NCBI RefSeq assembly: GCF_000321025.1
Contig: NZ_HE610717.1
Location: 190,138 to 254,137, forward strand
Reading direction: 5' to 3'
Length of the DNA stretch: 64,000 nucleotides
Source of the DNA: Peptoniphilus senegalensis JC140
GTDB taxonomy: Bacteria > Bacillota > Clostridia > Tissierellales > Peptoniphilaceae
The notes beneath the pieces are model-generated. The model ran no database searches. It was given only the letters and a program-made list of their open reading frames with translations, and was not told the DNA's origin. The position numbers and the translations under genes were made by a program. This document shows, in pieces, positions 54,413 through 63,683 of this stretch (the first letter of the stretch is position 1; each line of letters starts with the position of its first letter).

Positions 54413-56543
54413 ATTAATTCAAAAAGTAAAATCCTATAACGAAAATGCAGATTTTGAAATGATTAATCGTGCCTATAAAATGGCTGAAGAACATCATAGA
54501 GGACAAAAAAGAAATTCTGGGGAAGATTATATAATCCATCCCTTGAATGTAAGTTTGATACTTGCAGATATGAATATGGATACATCAACTATTGTGGCAG
54601 GACTTTTACACGATGTTGTTGAAGATACTGATGTGACATTTGAAGATGTTAAAAATGAATTTGGTCAAGAAATTGCAGATTTAGTTGATGGTGTTACTAA
54701 GTTAAAAAAATTAAATTATAAAAATAAAGAAGAAAAGCAAGCTGAAAATATTAGAAAAATGGTACTTGCAATGGCTCAAGATATTAGAGTTATTATTGTA
54801 AAACTAGCAGATAGACTTCACAACATGAGAACTCTTGAATATATGACTGATGCTAAAAAAATAGAAAAGGCAACAGAAACTGTTGAGATTTATGCTCCAA
54901 TCGCTGACAGACTTGGTATGAGCAGAATAAAGTGGGAGCTTGAAGATTTGTCTCTTAGATACTTAGATGAAAATGGTTATTATGAACTTGTTGAGATGGT
55001 AAATAAGAGAAGAAATGAAAGAGAAGATCTTATAAATCATATTATTTCACTTCTTGAAGATAATCTTGAAAAAGTTGGTATTGAATGTGAAATTAAAGGA
55101 AGACCTAAGAACTTTTATTCAATTTATAAAAAAATGAAGAAAAAAGGGAAAGTCTTTGATGAAATATATGATTTATCTGCTGTAAGAATTTTGACGCATT
55201 CTGTTAAGGATTGTTATGGTGCTCTTGGAGTTGTCCATACGCTTTTTAAACCGATTCCAGGCAGATTTAAAGATTATATAGCAATGCCTAAGCCTAACAA
55301 GTATCAATCGCTTCACACAACAGTAATTGACAACAATGGAGAGACATTTGAAGTTCAAATAAGAACTTATGAAATGCACCAAACTGCTGAATATGGTATT
55401 GCTGCCCATTGGAAATATAAGGCAGGTGTATCAAAGGAAACAGCTTTTGATGAAAATTTAACTTGGCTAAGACAACTCCTTGAATGGCAAAAAGACTTAA
55501 ACGATCCAGGAGACTTTATGGATACTCTAAAGATTGACTTCTTTGCTGATGAAGTATTCGTATTCACTCCAAGAGGCGATGTTATAAATTTACCTGAAGG
55601 CTCAACGCCAATTGACTTTGCCTATAGAATTCACTCACAGGTAGGTAACACTTGTGTGGGTGCTAAGGTTAATGGAAGAATTGTTCCACTTAATTATACT
55701 CTTCAAAGTGGCAATATAGTTGATGTCATTACGAATCCAAACACAAGTCCATCCTTAGATTGGTTAAAGATTGTAAAAAGTCCTCAAGCTAGGAAAAAAA
55801 TCTCTCAATATTTTAAAGTTAAGGATAAAGAAAAAAATATTGAAAGAGGAAGAGATGCCATCGAAAGAGAAGTAAAGAAACAAGGTTACGAAGTTCACAA
55901 AATTTTGCGCGACGATTGGCTAGAGGAAGTTAGACAAAAGTTAAATATGCTAAATTTGGATGAAATGTATGCTGCTGTGGGTTTTGGAACTATTACAACA
56001 GCACAAGTTACAGCAAAACTATGTGATATTTACAACAAATTCTACAAGAAAGATGAAAAAGATGTAGAAGAAATTGTAAAATCAAAGAATAGATATAACA
56101 ACCAAGGTATTGAAGTTAAGGGTGTAGATGGGGTAAATGTAAGAATTGCAAAATGTTGTACACCAGTACCTGGAGATGACATTGTAGGCTATATCACAAT
56201 CGGCAGGGGTATATCAGTTCACAGAAAAGATTGCAAGAATATGCAAAATAATGTGGAACAAGCTAGGCTTGTTGAAGTTAAGTGGGAAAATAGCAATGCA
56301 ACAAGTTACAGTGCATCAATTGAAATTAGAGCCTTTGATAAGCCAAATGTAATAGGAGATATAGCTAATAGAGTAAATGAATCCAAACTAAGTATTTCTT
56401 ATCTAAATGCAAAAGTTATAAAAAATGGGGATGCAGTTATTGACATTACGGTTGAAATAACTGATAGTGAAGAGCTTGAACGATTGATGGAAAAATTAAA
56501 AAGAATAAACAATGTTCTTGAAGTATATAGGGTAAAGGCGTGA
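54399..56543 (+). CDS. Bifunctional (p)ppGpp synthetase/hydrolase (Rel/Spo family)
   Basis: About 714 residues; ATG 54399 is preferred to GTG 54390 because that GTG is part of the AGGTG ribosome site. Domains in order: HD hydrolase (EDYIIHPLNV, LLHDVVEDTDVTF, LADRLHNMRTLEYM), synthetase (KGRPKNFYSIYKKM, YDLSAVRILT, KYQSLHTTVI), TGS (FVFTPRGDVINLPEGSTPID), a helical/zinc-finger region with CCTPVPGDDIVGYI, and ACT (VIGDIANRVNESKLSI). The intact HDxxED in the hydrolase suggests both making and destroying the alarmone. It couples amino-acid starvation to the stringent response. Confidence 0.96.
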   Translation: MLIDELIQKVKSYNENADFEMINRAYKMAEEHHRGQKRNSGEDYIIHPLNVSLILADMNMDTSTIVAGLLHDVVEDTDVTFEDVKNEFGQEIADLVDGVTKLKKLNYKNKEEKQAENIRKMVLAMAQDIRVIIVKLADRLHNMRTLEYMTDAKKIEKATETVEIYAPIADRLGMSRIKWELEDLSLRYLDENGYYELVEMVNKRRNEREDLINHIISLLEDNLEKVGIECEIKGRPKNFYSIYKKMKKKGKVFDEIYDLSAVRILTHSVKDCYGALGVVHTLFKPIPGRFKDYIAMPKPNKYQSLHTTVIDNNGETFEVQIRTYEMHQTAEYGIAAHWKYKAGVSKETAFDENLTWLRQLLEWQKDLNDPGDFMDTLKIDFFADEVFVFTPRGDVINLPEGSTPIDFAYRIHSQVGNTCVGAKVNGRIVPLNYTLQSGNIVDVITNPNTSPSLDWLKIVKSPQARKKISQYFKVKDKEKNIERGRDAIEREVKKQGYEVHKILRDDWLEEVRQKLNMLNLDEMYAAVGFGTITTAQVTAKLCDIYNKFYKKDEKDVEEIVKSKNRYNNQGIEVKGVDGVNVRIAKCCTPVPGDDIVGYITIGRGISVHRKDCKNMQNNVEQARLVEVKWENSNATSYSASIEIRAFDKPNVIGDIANRVNESKLSISYLNAKVIKNGDAVIDITVEITDSEELERLMEKLKRINNVLEVYRVKA

Positions 56544-56547
56544 TAAA

Positions 56548-56997
56548 ATGCGAGCAGTAGTTCAAAGAGTAAAAAGTTCTAGCGTGTCAGTTGACGGAAA
56601 AATTATTTCAAAAATTGGCAAAGGATTAATGGTTCTTCTGGGAGTAGAAGTTAATGATGATGAAAAAGATTTGGATTATATTTTAAAAAAAGTTACAAAA
56701 CTAAGAATCTTCGATGATGAAGAAGGTATAATGAATAAATCTATTTTGGACTATGGATTTGAAATTTTAGTTGTAAGCCAATTTACTTTATATGGAGATG
56801 CAAGAAAAGGTAACAGACCATCTTATGTACGTTCTGCGAAGTTTGATGATGGTATTGTTCTATATGAAAAGTTTATTGATGAACTTGAAAAGTTAAATAT
56901 TAAAGTGTCTCATGGAGAATATGGAGCAGATATGGATGTAGAGCTTATTAATGATGGGCCTGTTACAATCTTATTGGATTCAAGTAAGGAATTTTAG
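56548..56997 (+). CDS. dtd: D-aminoacyl-tRNA deacylase
   Basis: A 149-residue DTD that hydrolyses D-aminoacyl-tRNA. Motifs are MRAVVQRVKSSSVSVDG, the SQFTLYGDARKGNRPSY active-site segment, and the cross-subunit NDGPVTILLDS (Gly-cisPro). It follows rsh closely in the recJ-rsh-dtd order typical of Firmicutes. Confidence 0.96.
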   Translation: MRAVVQRVKSSSVSVDGKIISKIGKGLMVLLGVEVNDDEKDLDYILKKVTKLRIFDDEEGIMNKSILDYGFEILVVSQFTLYGDARKGNRPSYVRSAKFDDGIVLYEKFIDELEKLNIKVSHGEYGADMDVELINDGPVTILLDSSKEF

Positions 56998-57004
56998 GTG
57001 AATT

Positions 57005-57631
57005 ATGGAATATAAAATTATGAAACTAGTGGTTGGAGAATTACAAGAAAATTGTTTTGTTCTTTTTGATGAAAATAAGGATGCTTTTGTAGTTGACCCA
57101 GGGGCATCAAGTGACATTATTATTGAAGCAATTGAAAAGAATACTTTGAACATCAAATATATTTTGTTAACTCATGGACACTTTGACCATGTTGGTGCCG
57201 TAGCGGAACTAAAAAAGAAATTTAATGCTCCAGTTTATCTTCATAAAAATGACAAAAACTTTTTAGAAAATCCTAAAGAGGTTAGAGAGTCGGCTTTTGG
57301 TATTCAAATTGAGTCTGCAAATGTAGATGTTTTTGTAAAAGAAGGAGACGAAATCCCATTTTCAGATGATTATATTAAGGTAATTGAAACCCCTGGACAT
57401 ACAATTGGCTCAGTATGCTATTTATTCAAAAATTATTTGTTTGCTGGGGATACTTTATTTAATGGCTCTATTGGAAGAACTGATTTTCCTGAATCAGACC
57501 ATTCACTTATGATAGAGTCGCTAAAACTTTTAAAGGAGCTTGATGATGAAATTTATGTATTATCAGGGCATGGTCCAGAATCACAAATGAACTACGAAAA
57601 GATGTCAAACCCTTATTTAAGAAGAGTATGA
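57005..57631 (+). CDS. MBL-fold metallohydrolase (glyoxalase II-like)
   Basis: A 208-residue metallo-beta-lactamase-fold hydrolase. The metal site HxHxDH is LTHGHFDHVG (about 57-62), with further ligands in ETPGHTIGSVCY, LFAGDTLF and LSGHGPES. The size and position after dtd match the YqgX/GloB-like group of Firmicutes, thought to hydrolyse thioesters or persulfides. The exact substrate is unknown. Its stop overlaps the next gene by four bases. Confidence 0.88.
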   Translation: MEYKIMKLVVGELQENCFVLFDENKDAFVVDPGASSDIIIEAIEKNTLNIKYILLTHGHFDHVGAVAELKKKFNAPVYLHKNDKNFLENPKEVRESAFGIQIESANVDVFVKEGDEIPFSDDYIKVIETPGHTIGSVCYLFKNYLFAGDTLFNGSIGRTDFPESDHSLMIESLKLLKELDDEIYVLSGHGPESQMNYEKMSNPYLRRV

Positions 57632-58971
57632 TAGCAATTGAATGTGAGAATGAAGCTCTAAAAAAATCAGTTTTTGAATTTTTTAGAATGAAATTTCCTA
57701 AAGATTATAAAACTTTAGATTTAAAATTAGAAATAAAGGTTGAAGATGAATTTATTTTCCTTGAACTTAAAAGGGATAAAATAAATATAAGTGATAAATT
57801 GAATATTGAAGATGAAAAAGCTCATTTTATTATAAAGAGATATTTATTTGATTTATTTTCTAATTATAGCAATTTCGATGATGGCTTTGGGATTTTAACA
57901 GGAGTAAGACCTTTAAAGCTTATTTCAAAAGTTTTTGATAGTAATACTTATGAGGATTCAGTAAAAATATTATTTGATAAATATAGAATAAAAAGAATTG
58001 ATTCAGATTTCTTATATAAAATTTATAAAAATCAGAAGAATGTGCGTAAAAATTCAAATGTAAATGATTACAATGTCTACGTTCACATACCATTTTGTCC
58101 AAGTAGATGTTCTTATTGCTCTTTTGATACTACAATTGAAAATAAAGTAAAGATGGAAGCTTATACTGAAACTTTAATAAAAGAGATACAAAATTATAAA
58201 TATAATTTTGCAGAAAAACCTAAGTCAATTTATATTGGTGGAGGAACACCTACATCAATAGGAATAAGAAATTTGGAAAAAATTATAGATGCAATTTTAG
58301 AAAAATTTATTAGTGCAAGAGAATTTACTGTTGAATGTGGACGAATTGATAGTCTAAATCTTGAAATTTTACAAATTCTAAGGAATAAAGGGGTCAATAG
58401 AATAAGTTTAAATCCACAGAGTTTTAACGAAGAAGTTATTGCTAAACTAAATAGAGTATCAAATGAAAATTTTGCTTATTGGTTTCTTAAAGCAAAAGAA
58501 ATCGGATTTGATGTTGTCAACATGGATTTAATAATGGGCCTTCCTAGTGAAAGCAAAGAAAGTATTTTAAAGTCAATAAAAAGAGCTATTGAATTTTCTC
58601 CAGAAAATATTACATTGCACACCTTGGCACTAAAAAATGGCTCAAAACTTTTTGAAAATTCGTATATAAATGAAGAAGATTACGGGAATCTTCTTGAAGA
58701 ATCAAAAAAATTGATGCTTGATTCAGATTATGAACCCTACTATATTTATAGACAAAAGAAATCAGTTATCAGCTCAGAAAATATAGGCTATGCAAAAAAA
58801 GGTTACTCATCAATTTATAATATTGCTATGATGGAAGAGCTTGAAAGTATTATTGGATTTGGATTGGGAGCAAGCACAAAAATTTTAGATACTAAGGGAA
58901 AATTTAATAGGAAATTAAATACTAAGAACCTTTATGATTATATAAGAGGAGATAATTTTGAAATTAAGTGA
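57628..58971 (+). CDS. hemZ: HemZ-like oxygen-independent coproporphyrinogen oxidase-family radical SAM protein
   Basis: A 447-residue HemN-related protein with the extra N-terminal domain (1-145) of HemZ. The radical SAM cysteines are C157, C161 and C164 in HIPFCPSRCSYCSF; SIYIGGGTPTSI and VNRISLNPQSFNEEVI are further HemN-type motifs. HemZ was first described as a coproporphyrinogen III dehydrogenase, but no other heme gene is in the window, so the real role in this organism may differ. It overlaps the Mur-ligase-like gene by 14 bases. Confidence 0.85.
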   Translation: MIAIECENEALKKSVFEFFRMKFPKDYKTLDLKLEIKVEDEFIFLELKRDKINISDKLNIEDEKAHFIIKRYLFDLFSNYSNFDDGFGILTGVRPLKLISKVFDSNTYEDSVKILFDKYRIKRIDSDFLYKIYKNQKNVRKNSNVNDYNVYVHIPFCPSRCSYCSFDTTIENKVKMEAYTETLIKEIQNYKYNFAEKPKSIYIGGGTPTSIGIRNLEKIIDAILEKFISAREFTVECGRIDSLNLEILQILRNKGVNRISLNPQSFNEEVIAKLNRVSNENFAYWFLKAKEIGFDVVNMDLIMGLPSESKESILKSIKRAIEFSPENITLHTLALKNGSKLFENSYINEEDYGNLLEESKKLMLDSDYEPYYIYRQKKSVISSENIGYAKKGYSSIYNIAMMEELESIIGFGLGASTKILDTKGKFNRKLNTKNLYDYIRGDNFEIK

Positions 58972-60493
58972 CATTTTAAATAAGGAAAGTATTTTAGATA
59001 CAAATTTTAAAATTGATGGAGAAAAAGAAATAAATAAAATCGCCTTCCACACTGACGATGTAGTAGAAGGCTCTATTTTTGTTGCAATAAAAGGATATAT
59101 AACAGACGGACATAGATTTATAAAAAAAGCAAAAGAACTTGGAGCAGAAATTGCAATAGTAGAAGATTTTGTCAATGTAGATATTAAACAAATAAAAGTT
59201 AAAAATTCTAGAATTGCACTTGCAGATATGGCAGCAAATTTTTATAAAGATCCTTCAAAAGAAATGAATGTAATTGGTATTACGGCAACAAATGGCAAGA
59301 CAACTACTGCTTTTATGCTGGATTCAATTTTAAAAGAAGATAAGAGAGAAACTGGCATGATTGGTACAGTTCTCACTAGATATAAAGATGTAAAAATACC
59401 ATCTGTACTTACTACACCTGAATCACTGACTCTTCAATCTTATTTTAGTGATATGCTTAGTAAAAATATTTCTGATGTGACAATGGAAGTTTCTTCTTCT
59501 GCACAAGAACTTTTTAGAGACAAAAATATTGACTTTGACATAGTTACTTTTAACAATCTTGGAAGAGAACACATAGACCAACATGGTAGTTTTGAAAAGT
59601 ATTTTCACTATAAATCAAGACTTATAAGATATGCAAAAGAAGATGCAATTGCAATCTTAAATGCAGATGATGAGATGATTTATTCATTAAGAGAAAAAAC
59701 AAAGGCGAAAGTTTTATCTTTTTCATTAGAAAATGATAAGGCAGACTTTGGAATTTCTAATTTGGATTTATCTACTGGAAAAGGGAAATTTATATTTAAC
59801 ATAAATAGAGATGTAAATTTAAAAGACTTTATGATAAAAAAATCTTGTTTTCCTGTTGAACTTGGTTCCGTCGGTTATTCTTCAGTAATGAATTCTGTAG
59901 TCGCAATTATTGTGGCACTATGTCTTAATATTGAAAGTGCTACAATTTATAAAGCTATGAAGAATTTTAAAGGTGTTGAAAGGAGATTTGAGCTTATATT
60001 TGATGAAGATTTCAAAATATTAGACGATCACTTTGCAAATGAAAAAAATATTGATGCAACAATGGAAACTCTTAGAAAGATGAAATATAAAAACTTAAAT
60101 ATCTTATATGCAGTAAGAGGTAAAAGAGGTGTTGAAGTCAATAGAGAAATTACAGAAAGGCTTGTCAAGTGGATTAAAATTTTAAATCCTAAAACTTTAT
60201 CGGCAACTTTATCAATTGATACAGTAAAGGACAAGGATAAGGTAACAAAAGAGGAGTTAAATATTTTTAAGAAAATATTAAAGGAAAATAATATTGATTG
60301 TAAAGTTTATGATACTTTAGAAGAATCCATTAACAATTCTATTGATTTATTAAATACTGGTGATGTCCTATTACTTGCAGGATGCCAAGGTATGGATAAG
60401 GGAGCAAAATTTGTAAAGGAAAAACTTTTGAGAGAAAATAAAGTAATAGATATAGATGGTTTTTCTCATAGGATTGACAGTAGAATCTGTTAA
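58958..60493 (+). CDS. Divergent MurE-like Mur ligase family protein
   Basis: A 511-residue three-domain Mur ligase resembling MurE: an N-terminal domain with DDVVEGSIFVAIKGYITDG, a central P-loop GITATNGKTTTAFML, NNLGREHIDQHGS, and the Lys in FHYKSRLI that matches the carbamylated lysine. The C-terminal domain is unusual. The DYAHTPD motif is replaced by LDDHFANEKN, and the DNPR substrate-selecting motif is not recognisable (LSIDTVKDKDKV sits there). ILYAVRGKRGVEVNRE and LLLAGCQGMDKGAKF keep the scaffold. It may join another amino acid, or act on a non-standard substrate. The start is TTG behind GAGGAG, inside hemZ. Confidence 0.8.
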   Translation: MKLSDILNKESILDTNFKIDGEKEINKIAFHTDDVVEGSIFVAIKGYITDGHRFIKKAKELGAEIAIVEDFVNVDIKQIKVKNSRIALADMAANFYKDPSKEMNVIGITATNGKTTTAFMLDSILKEDKRETGMIGTVLTRYKDVKIPSVLTTPESLTLQSYFSDMLSKNISDVTMEVSSSAQELFRDKNIDFDIVTFNNLGREHIDQHGSFEKYFHYKSRLIRYAKEDAIAILNADDEMIYSLREKTKAKVLSFSLENDKADFGISNLDLSTGKGKFIFNINRDVNLKDFMIKKSCFPVELGSVGYSSVMNSVVAIIVALCLNIESATIYKAMKNFKGVERRFELIFDEDFKILDDHFANEKNIDATMETLRKMKYKNLNILYAVRGKRGVEVNREITERLVKWIKILNPKTLSATLSIDTVKDKDKVTKEELNIFKKILKENNIDCKVYDTLEESINNSIDLLNTGDVLLLAGCQGMDKGAKFVKEKLLRENKVIDIDGFSHRIDSRIC

Positions 60494-60495
60494 AG

Positions 60496-60524
60496 TTGAA
60501 TTTTATAAGACCTTGTTTTATAAT
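60496..60524 (+). promoter_or_regulatory. Promoter of aspS
   Basis: TTGAAT (60496-60501), a 17-base spacer, TATAAT (60519-60524). The transcript should begin near 60531, giving a leader of about 100 bases. Confidence 0.7.
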
Positions 60525-60587
60525 TAAAATAGAATTTTATGGAAAAAATTAGATAAATTAATAATCGTTTTTAGAATGTTAACGAAT

Positions 60588-60624
60588 AAGCTCCAAACCA
60601 TTTGAGGCTTGGAGTTTAATTTTT
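60588..60624 (+). terminator. Terminator-like hairpin in the aspS leader (possible attenuator)
   Basis: AAGCTCCAAACC (60588-60599) pairs with GGCTTGGAGTTT (60606-60617) with one mismatch, followed by AATTTTT and immediately the AGGAGG of aspS. It lies downstream of the aspS promoter. No T-box AGGGTGGNACCGCG sequence was found. Confidence 0.6.
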
Positions 60625-60634
60625 AGGAGGAAAT

Positions 60635-62419
60635 ATGGCTGAAAAAATGGGAAATCTCAAGAGAAGTAACTATTGTAATGAGATTTCAGAGGAAATGATT
60701 TCAAGAGAAGTTACATTAATGGGCTGGGTAGCTAAACAAAGATCCCTTGGCTCAATAATTTTTGTTGACCTTAGAGATAGAAGTGGAATTGCACAAATTG
60801 TTTTTGATGATACATCTTCTGATGAGCTTTTAGAAAAGGCATCACATCTTCGTGGTGAATTTGTTATTGCAGTTAAGGGTAAAGTTAGAATGAGGTCTTC
60901 AATAAATGAAGAACTTGAAACTGGACGAGTTGAAGTTCTTGCAAGTGAACTTAAAATTTTAAGCGAATCTGAAGTTCCACCGATTTATGTAAAAGATAAT
61001 GATAATGTATCAGAAAATATGAGATTAAAATATAGAACTTTGGATCTTAGAAAACCAAGTATGCAAAAAAATCTCATGATTCGTTCAAAGATTTACAAAA
61101 TTACCCGTGACTTCTTCTATGAAAATGGGTTTATTGAAGTAGAGACTCCAATGTTAACTAAACCAACTCCTGAAGGCGCAAGAGACTATTTAGTACCTAG
61201 TAGAGTTAATCCTGGAGAATTTTATGCCCTACCTCAATCTCCACAACTAATGAAACAGCTTTTAATGGTTGCAGGACTAGATAGATACATTCAAATTACA
61301 AAATGTTTTAGAGATGAAGATTTAAGAGCTAATAGACAACCTGAATTTACACAAATTGATATGGAGCTTAGCTTTGTAACTGAAGAAGATGTAATGGGAA
61401 TAAATGAAAGATTTTTACAAAGATTATTTAAAGAAATTTTAAATAAAGACATTGAACTTCCTATTAAAAGAATGAAGTATTCTGAAGCCATGGATAGATT
61501 TGGAGTTGACAAGCCAGATTTGAGATTTGGAATGGAGCTTTGTGATATTTCTAACATTGTAAAAGACTGTGGATTTAAAGTATTTGAAGGAAATACAGAA
61601 AAGGGCAAGAGTGTTAGAGGAATAAAAGTTGATGGTGGAAGCGAATTTTATTCAAAAAAACAAGTTAAAAAGTTAGAATCATTTGTCAAAGATTATAAGG
61701 CAATGGGATTGTCATGGATTAGAGTTGACGAAGAAATAGATTCACCAATTTCAAAATTCTTATCTGAAGATAAGATGAAAGAAATCATAAAAACTTTTGA
61801 TGCAAAAAAAGGCGATTTAATTCTAATCTTAGCTGATAAAAATTCTGTTGTTTATAGTGGACTTGGAAACCTTCGTAACAAAATAGCAAGAGATATGGAT
61901 TTAATTGACGAAAATGATTATAAGCTTCTTTGGATAACTGAATTTCCACTATTTGAATATGATGAAGAAGAAAAAAGATATGTTGCAATGCACCATCCAT
62001 TCACAAGTCCATTAGATGAAGATGTTGAAAAGCTTGTATCTGATAAAGAAAATGCAAGAGCAAAAGCCTATGACATTGTAATAAATGGTGACGAAATGGG
62101 TGGAGGAAGTATTAGAATTAATGATCCAGATATTCAAGAAAAGATGTTTGAGGCCTTGGGACTTTCTGAAGATGAAGCCAAAGAAAAATTTGGATTCCTT
62201 TTGGAAGCTTTTAAATATGGAGCTCCACCACATGGAGGACTTGCATATGGCTTAGATAGACTTGTAATGCTATTTACAAATGCAAATAGTATTAGAGATG
62301 TAATAGCTTTTCCAAAGACTCAAGCAGCTACTTGTTTATTAACTGGAGCACCAACTTCTCTATCAGAAAAACAATTAGAAGAAGTTCACATAAAGGTATT
62401 GGAAAAAGAAGAAAAATAA
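60635..62419 (+). CDS. aspS: Aspartyl-tRNA synthetase
   Basis: A 594-residue class II synthetase of the bacterial type: OB-fold anticodon-binding domain (MGWVAKQRSLGSIIFVDLRD), motif 1 region FIEVETPMLTKPTPEGARDY, motif 2 CFRDEDLRANRQPEFTQIDME read as CFRDEDLRANRQPEFTQ, the bacterial GAD insertion (about 290-420), and motif 3 YGLDRLVMLF. It charges tRNA-Asp; whether it is discriminating or also charges tRNA-Asn is not decided here, although the presence of asnA gives a free asparagine source. AGGAGG precedes the ATG directly after the leader hairpin. Confidence 0.97.
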   Translation: MAEKMGNLKRSNYCNEISEEMISREVTLMGWVAKQRSLGSIIFVDLRDRSGIAQIVFDDTSSDELLEKASHLRGEFVIAVKGKVRMRSSINEELETGRVEVLASELKILSESEVPPIYVKDNDNVSENMRLKYRTLDLRKPSMQKNLMIRSKIYKITRDFFYENGFIEVETPMLTKPTPEGARDYLVPSRVNPGEFYALPQSPQLMKQLLMVAGLDRYIQITKCFRDEDLRANRQPEFTQIDMELSFVTEEDVMGINERFLQRLFKEILNKDIELPIKRMKYSEAMDRFGVDKPDLRFGMELCDISNIVKDCGFKVFEGNTEKGKSVRGIKVDGGSEFYSKKQVKKLESFVKDYKAMGLSWIRVDEEIDSPISKFLSEDKMKEIIKTFDAKKGDLILILADKNSVVYSGLGNLRNKIARDMDLIDENDYKLLWITEFPLFEYDEEEKRYVAMHHPFTSPLDEDVEKLVSDKENARAKAYDIVINGDEMGGGSIRINDPDIQEKMFEALGLSEDEAKEKFGFLLEAFKYGAPPHGGLAYGLDRLVMLFTNANSIRDVIAFPKTQAATCLLTGAPTSLSEKQLEEVHIKVLEKEEK

Positions 62420-62428
62420 GGTGATATA

Positions 62429-62851
62429 ATGGAAAGTATTGGAATTGTTAGGGCAAAGAATGATAATAAGATTTTTATTGAATTTACAAGAGAGAGTGCT
62501 TGTGGAGAAAGCTGTGCATCCTGTAGTGCAAAATGTGCTGAATCAGAGAGAGAGCTTTTTGAGTTTTCCAATACAATTTCTGCAAATGTTGGTGATGTAG
62601 TAAAAATTAAGACAAAGGATAAGTCTGTACTTTCTTATAAATTTTTAGTCTATGGACTTCCATTAATCTTATTTATGTCTACAATTACATTTTCCTATAT
62701 TATAATGAGAAATACAGCTCTTGGAAATATTGATTTGATTTCACTCATTCTAGGAGTATTTTCTCTTATTATTTCATATTTTATTTTAAAGAAAATAGAT
62801 AGTAATTTTAAAAGAACTAATAATAGTGCTATTTTTCTCGAGAAAATGTAG
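62429..62851 (+). CDS. RseC/SoxR-reducing-like membrane protein with Cys motif
   Basis: A 140-residue RseC/MucC-family protein. The N-terminal region has the cysteine cluster SACGESCASCSAKCAE (about 28-42), spaced as in RseC proteins that may bind an iron-sulfur cluster. Two membrane helices follow near 72-92 and 100-120. In Proteobacteria RseC modulates SigE and SoxR reduction; in anaerobic Firmicutes it often accompanies Rnf-type electron transport, which is not seen here. It is ten bases behind aspS and seven ahead of the next gene. Confidence 0.85.
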   Translation: MESIGIVRAKNDNKIFIEFTRESACGESCASCSAKCAESERELFEFSNTISANVGDVVKIKTKDKSVLSYKFLVYGLPLILFMSTITFSYIIMRNTALGNIDLISLILGVFSLIISYFILKKIDSNFKRTNNSAIFLEKM

Positions 62852-62858
62852 GTGAGAA

Positions 62859-63683
62859 ATGTCAAATAAAAACTGGTATAAAATATTTTATATTTTTTCA
62901 ATAACTTTATTTATAGTAGCCTTAATTTTTTTCATATATTCTCTTGCCAATAAGAAATACTCTTCGAAACTTATTTATGAGAATAATGAAATTAAAGAAG
63001 AAATAAAAACAATTGATACAGAGTCTAAAGTTATTGAAGAGGATATTGATGGACTTGAGATAGAATTTAATTTAAAATCGCAAGAGTTTTATGAAAAATA
63101 CGGATATCAATTTCAATCAAATAAATCTGAAGAAATTGCGAGAATAAAGGAAGATTATCTTAATAAGAATAAGGAAATTATTGCCGAGATAAAAAACAGA
63201 TTAAAGGCTTATAGTGCTTATTTTGAGTCAAATATATATGAAAAAGAAGGCTATGATAAAGCTGTAAGTGATTTTTTAGAATTATATAGTGAAGCTAATC
63301 TTGATAAACATAAAAATATTTATAATGAGTTAAATATTAAATCTTTCGTTGAAGACTCAGATGGATTTGCAAAAGAAATTTTAAAACTAAACAATAAATC
63401 GAAAGAACTTAATGTGCTAGTTTTTTATTCTTCAATTTATAGTTCAAGTATTCACTCTTATATTAATGGAGAAAAGTCTTCTCTTAGTGAGATTTATGCA
63501 GATATTAATAATCTTATGTATATTTATAAAGAAATTGAGAGAAAAGGATACAAAACTGGAAATTTGAATTCAGAAAATCTTGTTTATTTGAATGATTTTA
63601 TTCAGGAGAAAATATCATCATATTATAAAAATCTTGGAATTTTAAAAGTATTGGAAAAGAGTGGTAAAAATGAAAAAGAATAA
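62859..63683 (+). CDS. Membrane-anchored coiled-coil protein of unknown function
   Basis: I do not recognise this 274-residue protein. One N-terminal membrane helix (about 9-28, IFSITLFIVALIFFIYSLA) is followed by an extracellular or cytoplasmic coiled-coil stretch (about 35-115) rich in Glu, Lys, Ile and Ser. A helical remainder follows, with several Tyr-Ser pairs (FYSSIYSSSIHSYI). No enzyme motif is visible. It overlaps the next gene, which has the same helix-plus-coiled-coil layout, so the two products may form a complex. Confidence 0.7.
   Translation: MSNKNWYKIFYIFSITLFIVALIFFIYSLANKKYSSKLIYENNEIKEEIKTIDTESKVIEEDIDGLEIEFNLKSQEFYEKYGYQFQSNKSEEIARIKEDYLNKNKEIIAEIKNRLKAYSAYFESNIYEKEGYDKAVSDFLELYSEANLDKHKNIYNELNIKSFVEDSDGFAKEILKLNNKSKELNVLVFYSSIYSSSIHSYINGEKSSLSEIYADINNLMYIYKEIERKGYKTGNLNSENLVYLNDFIQEKISSYYKNLGILKVLEKSGKNEKE

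Noticed and set aside
60496-60634. T-box riboswitch before aspS
   Set aside because: No T-box sequence, no specifier-loop-like arrangement, and the leader is only about 100 bases.
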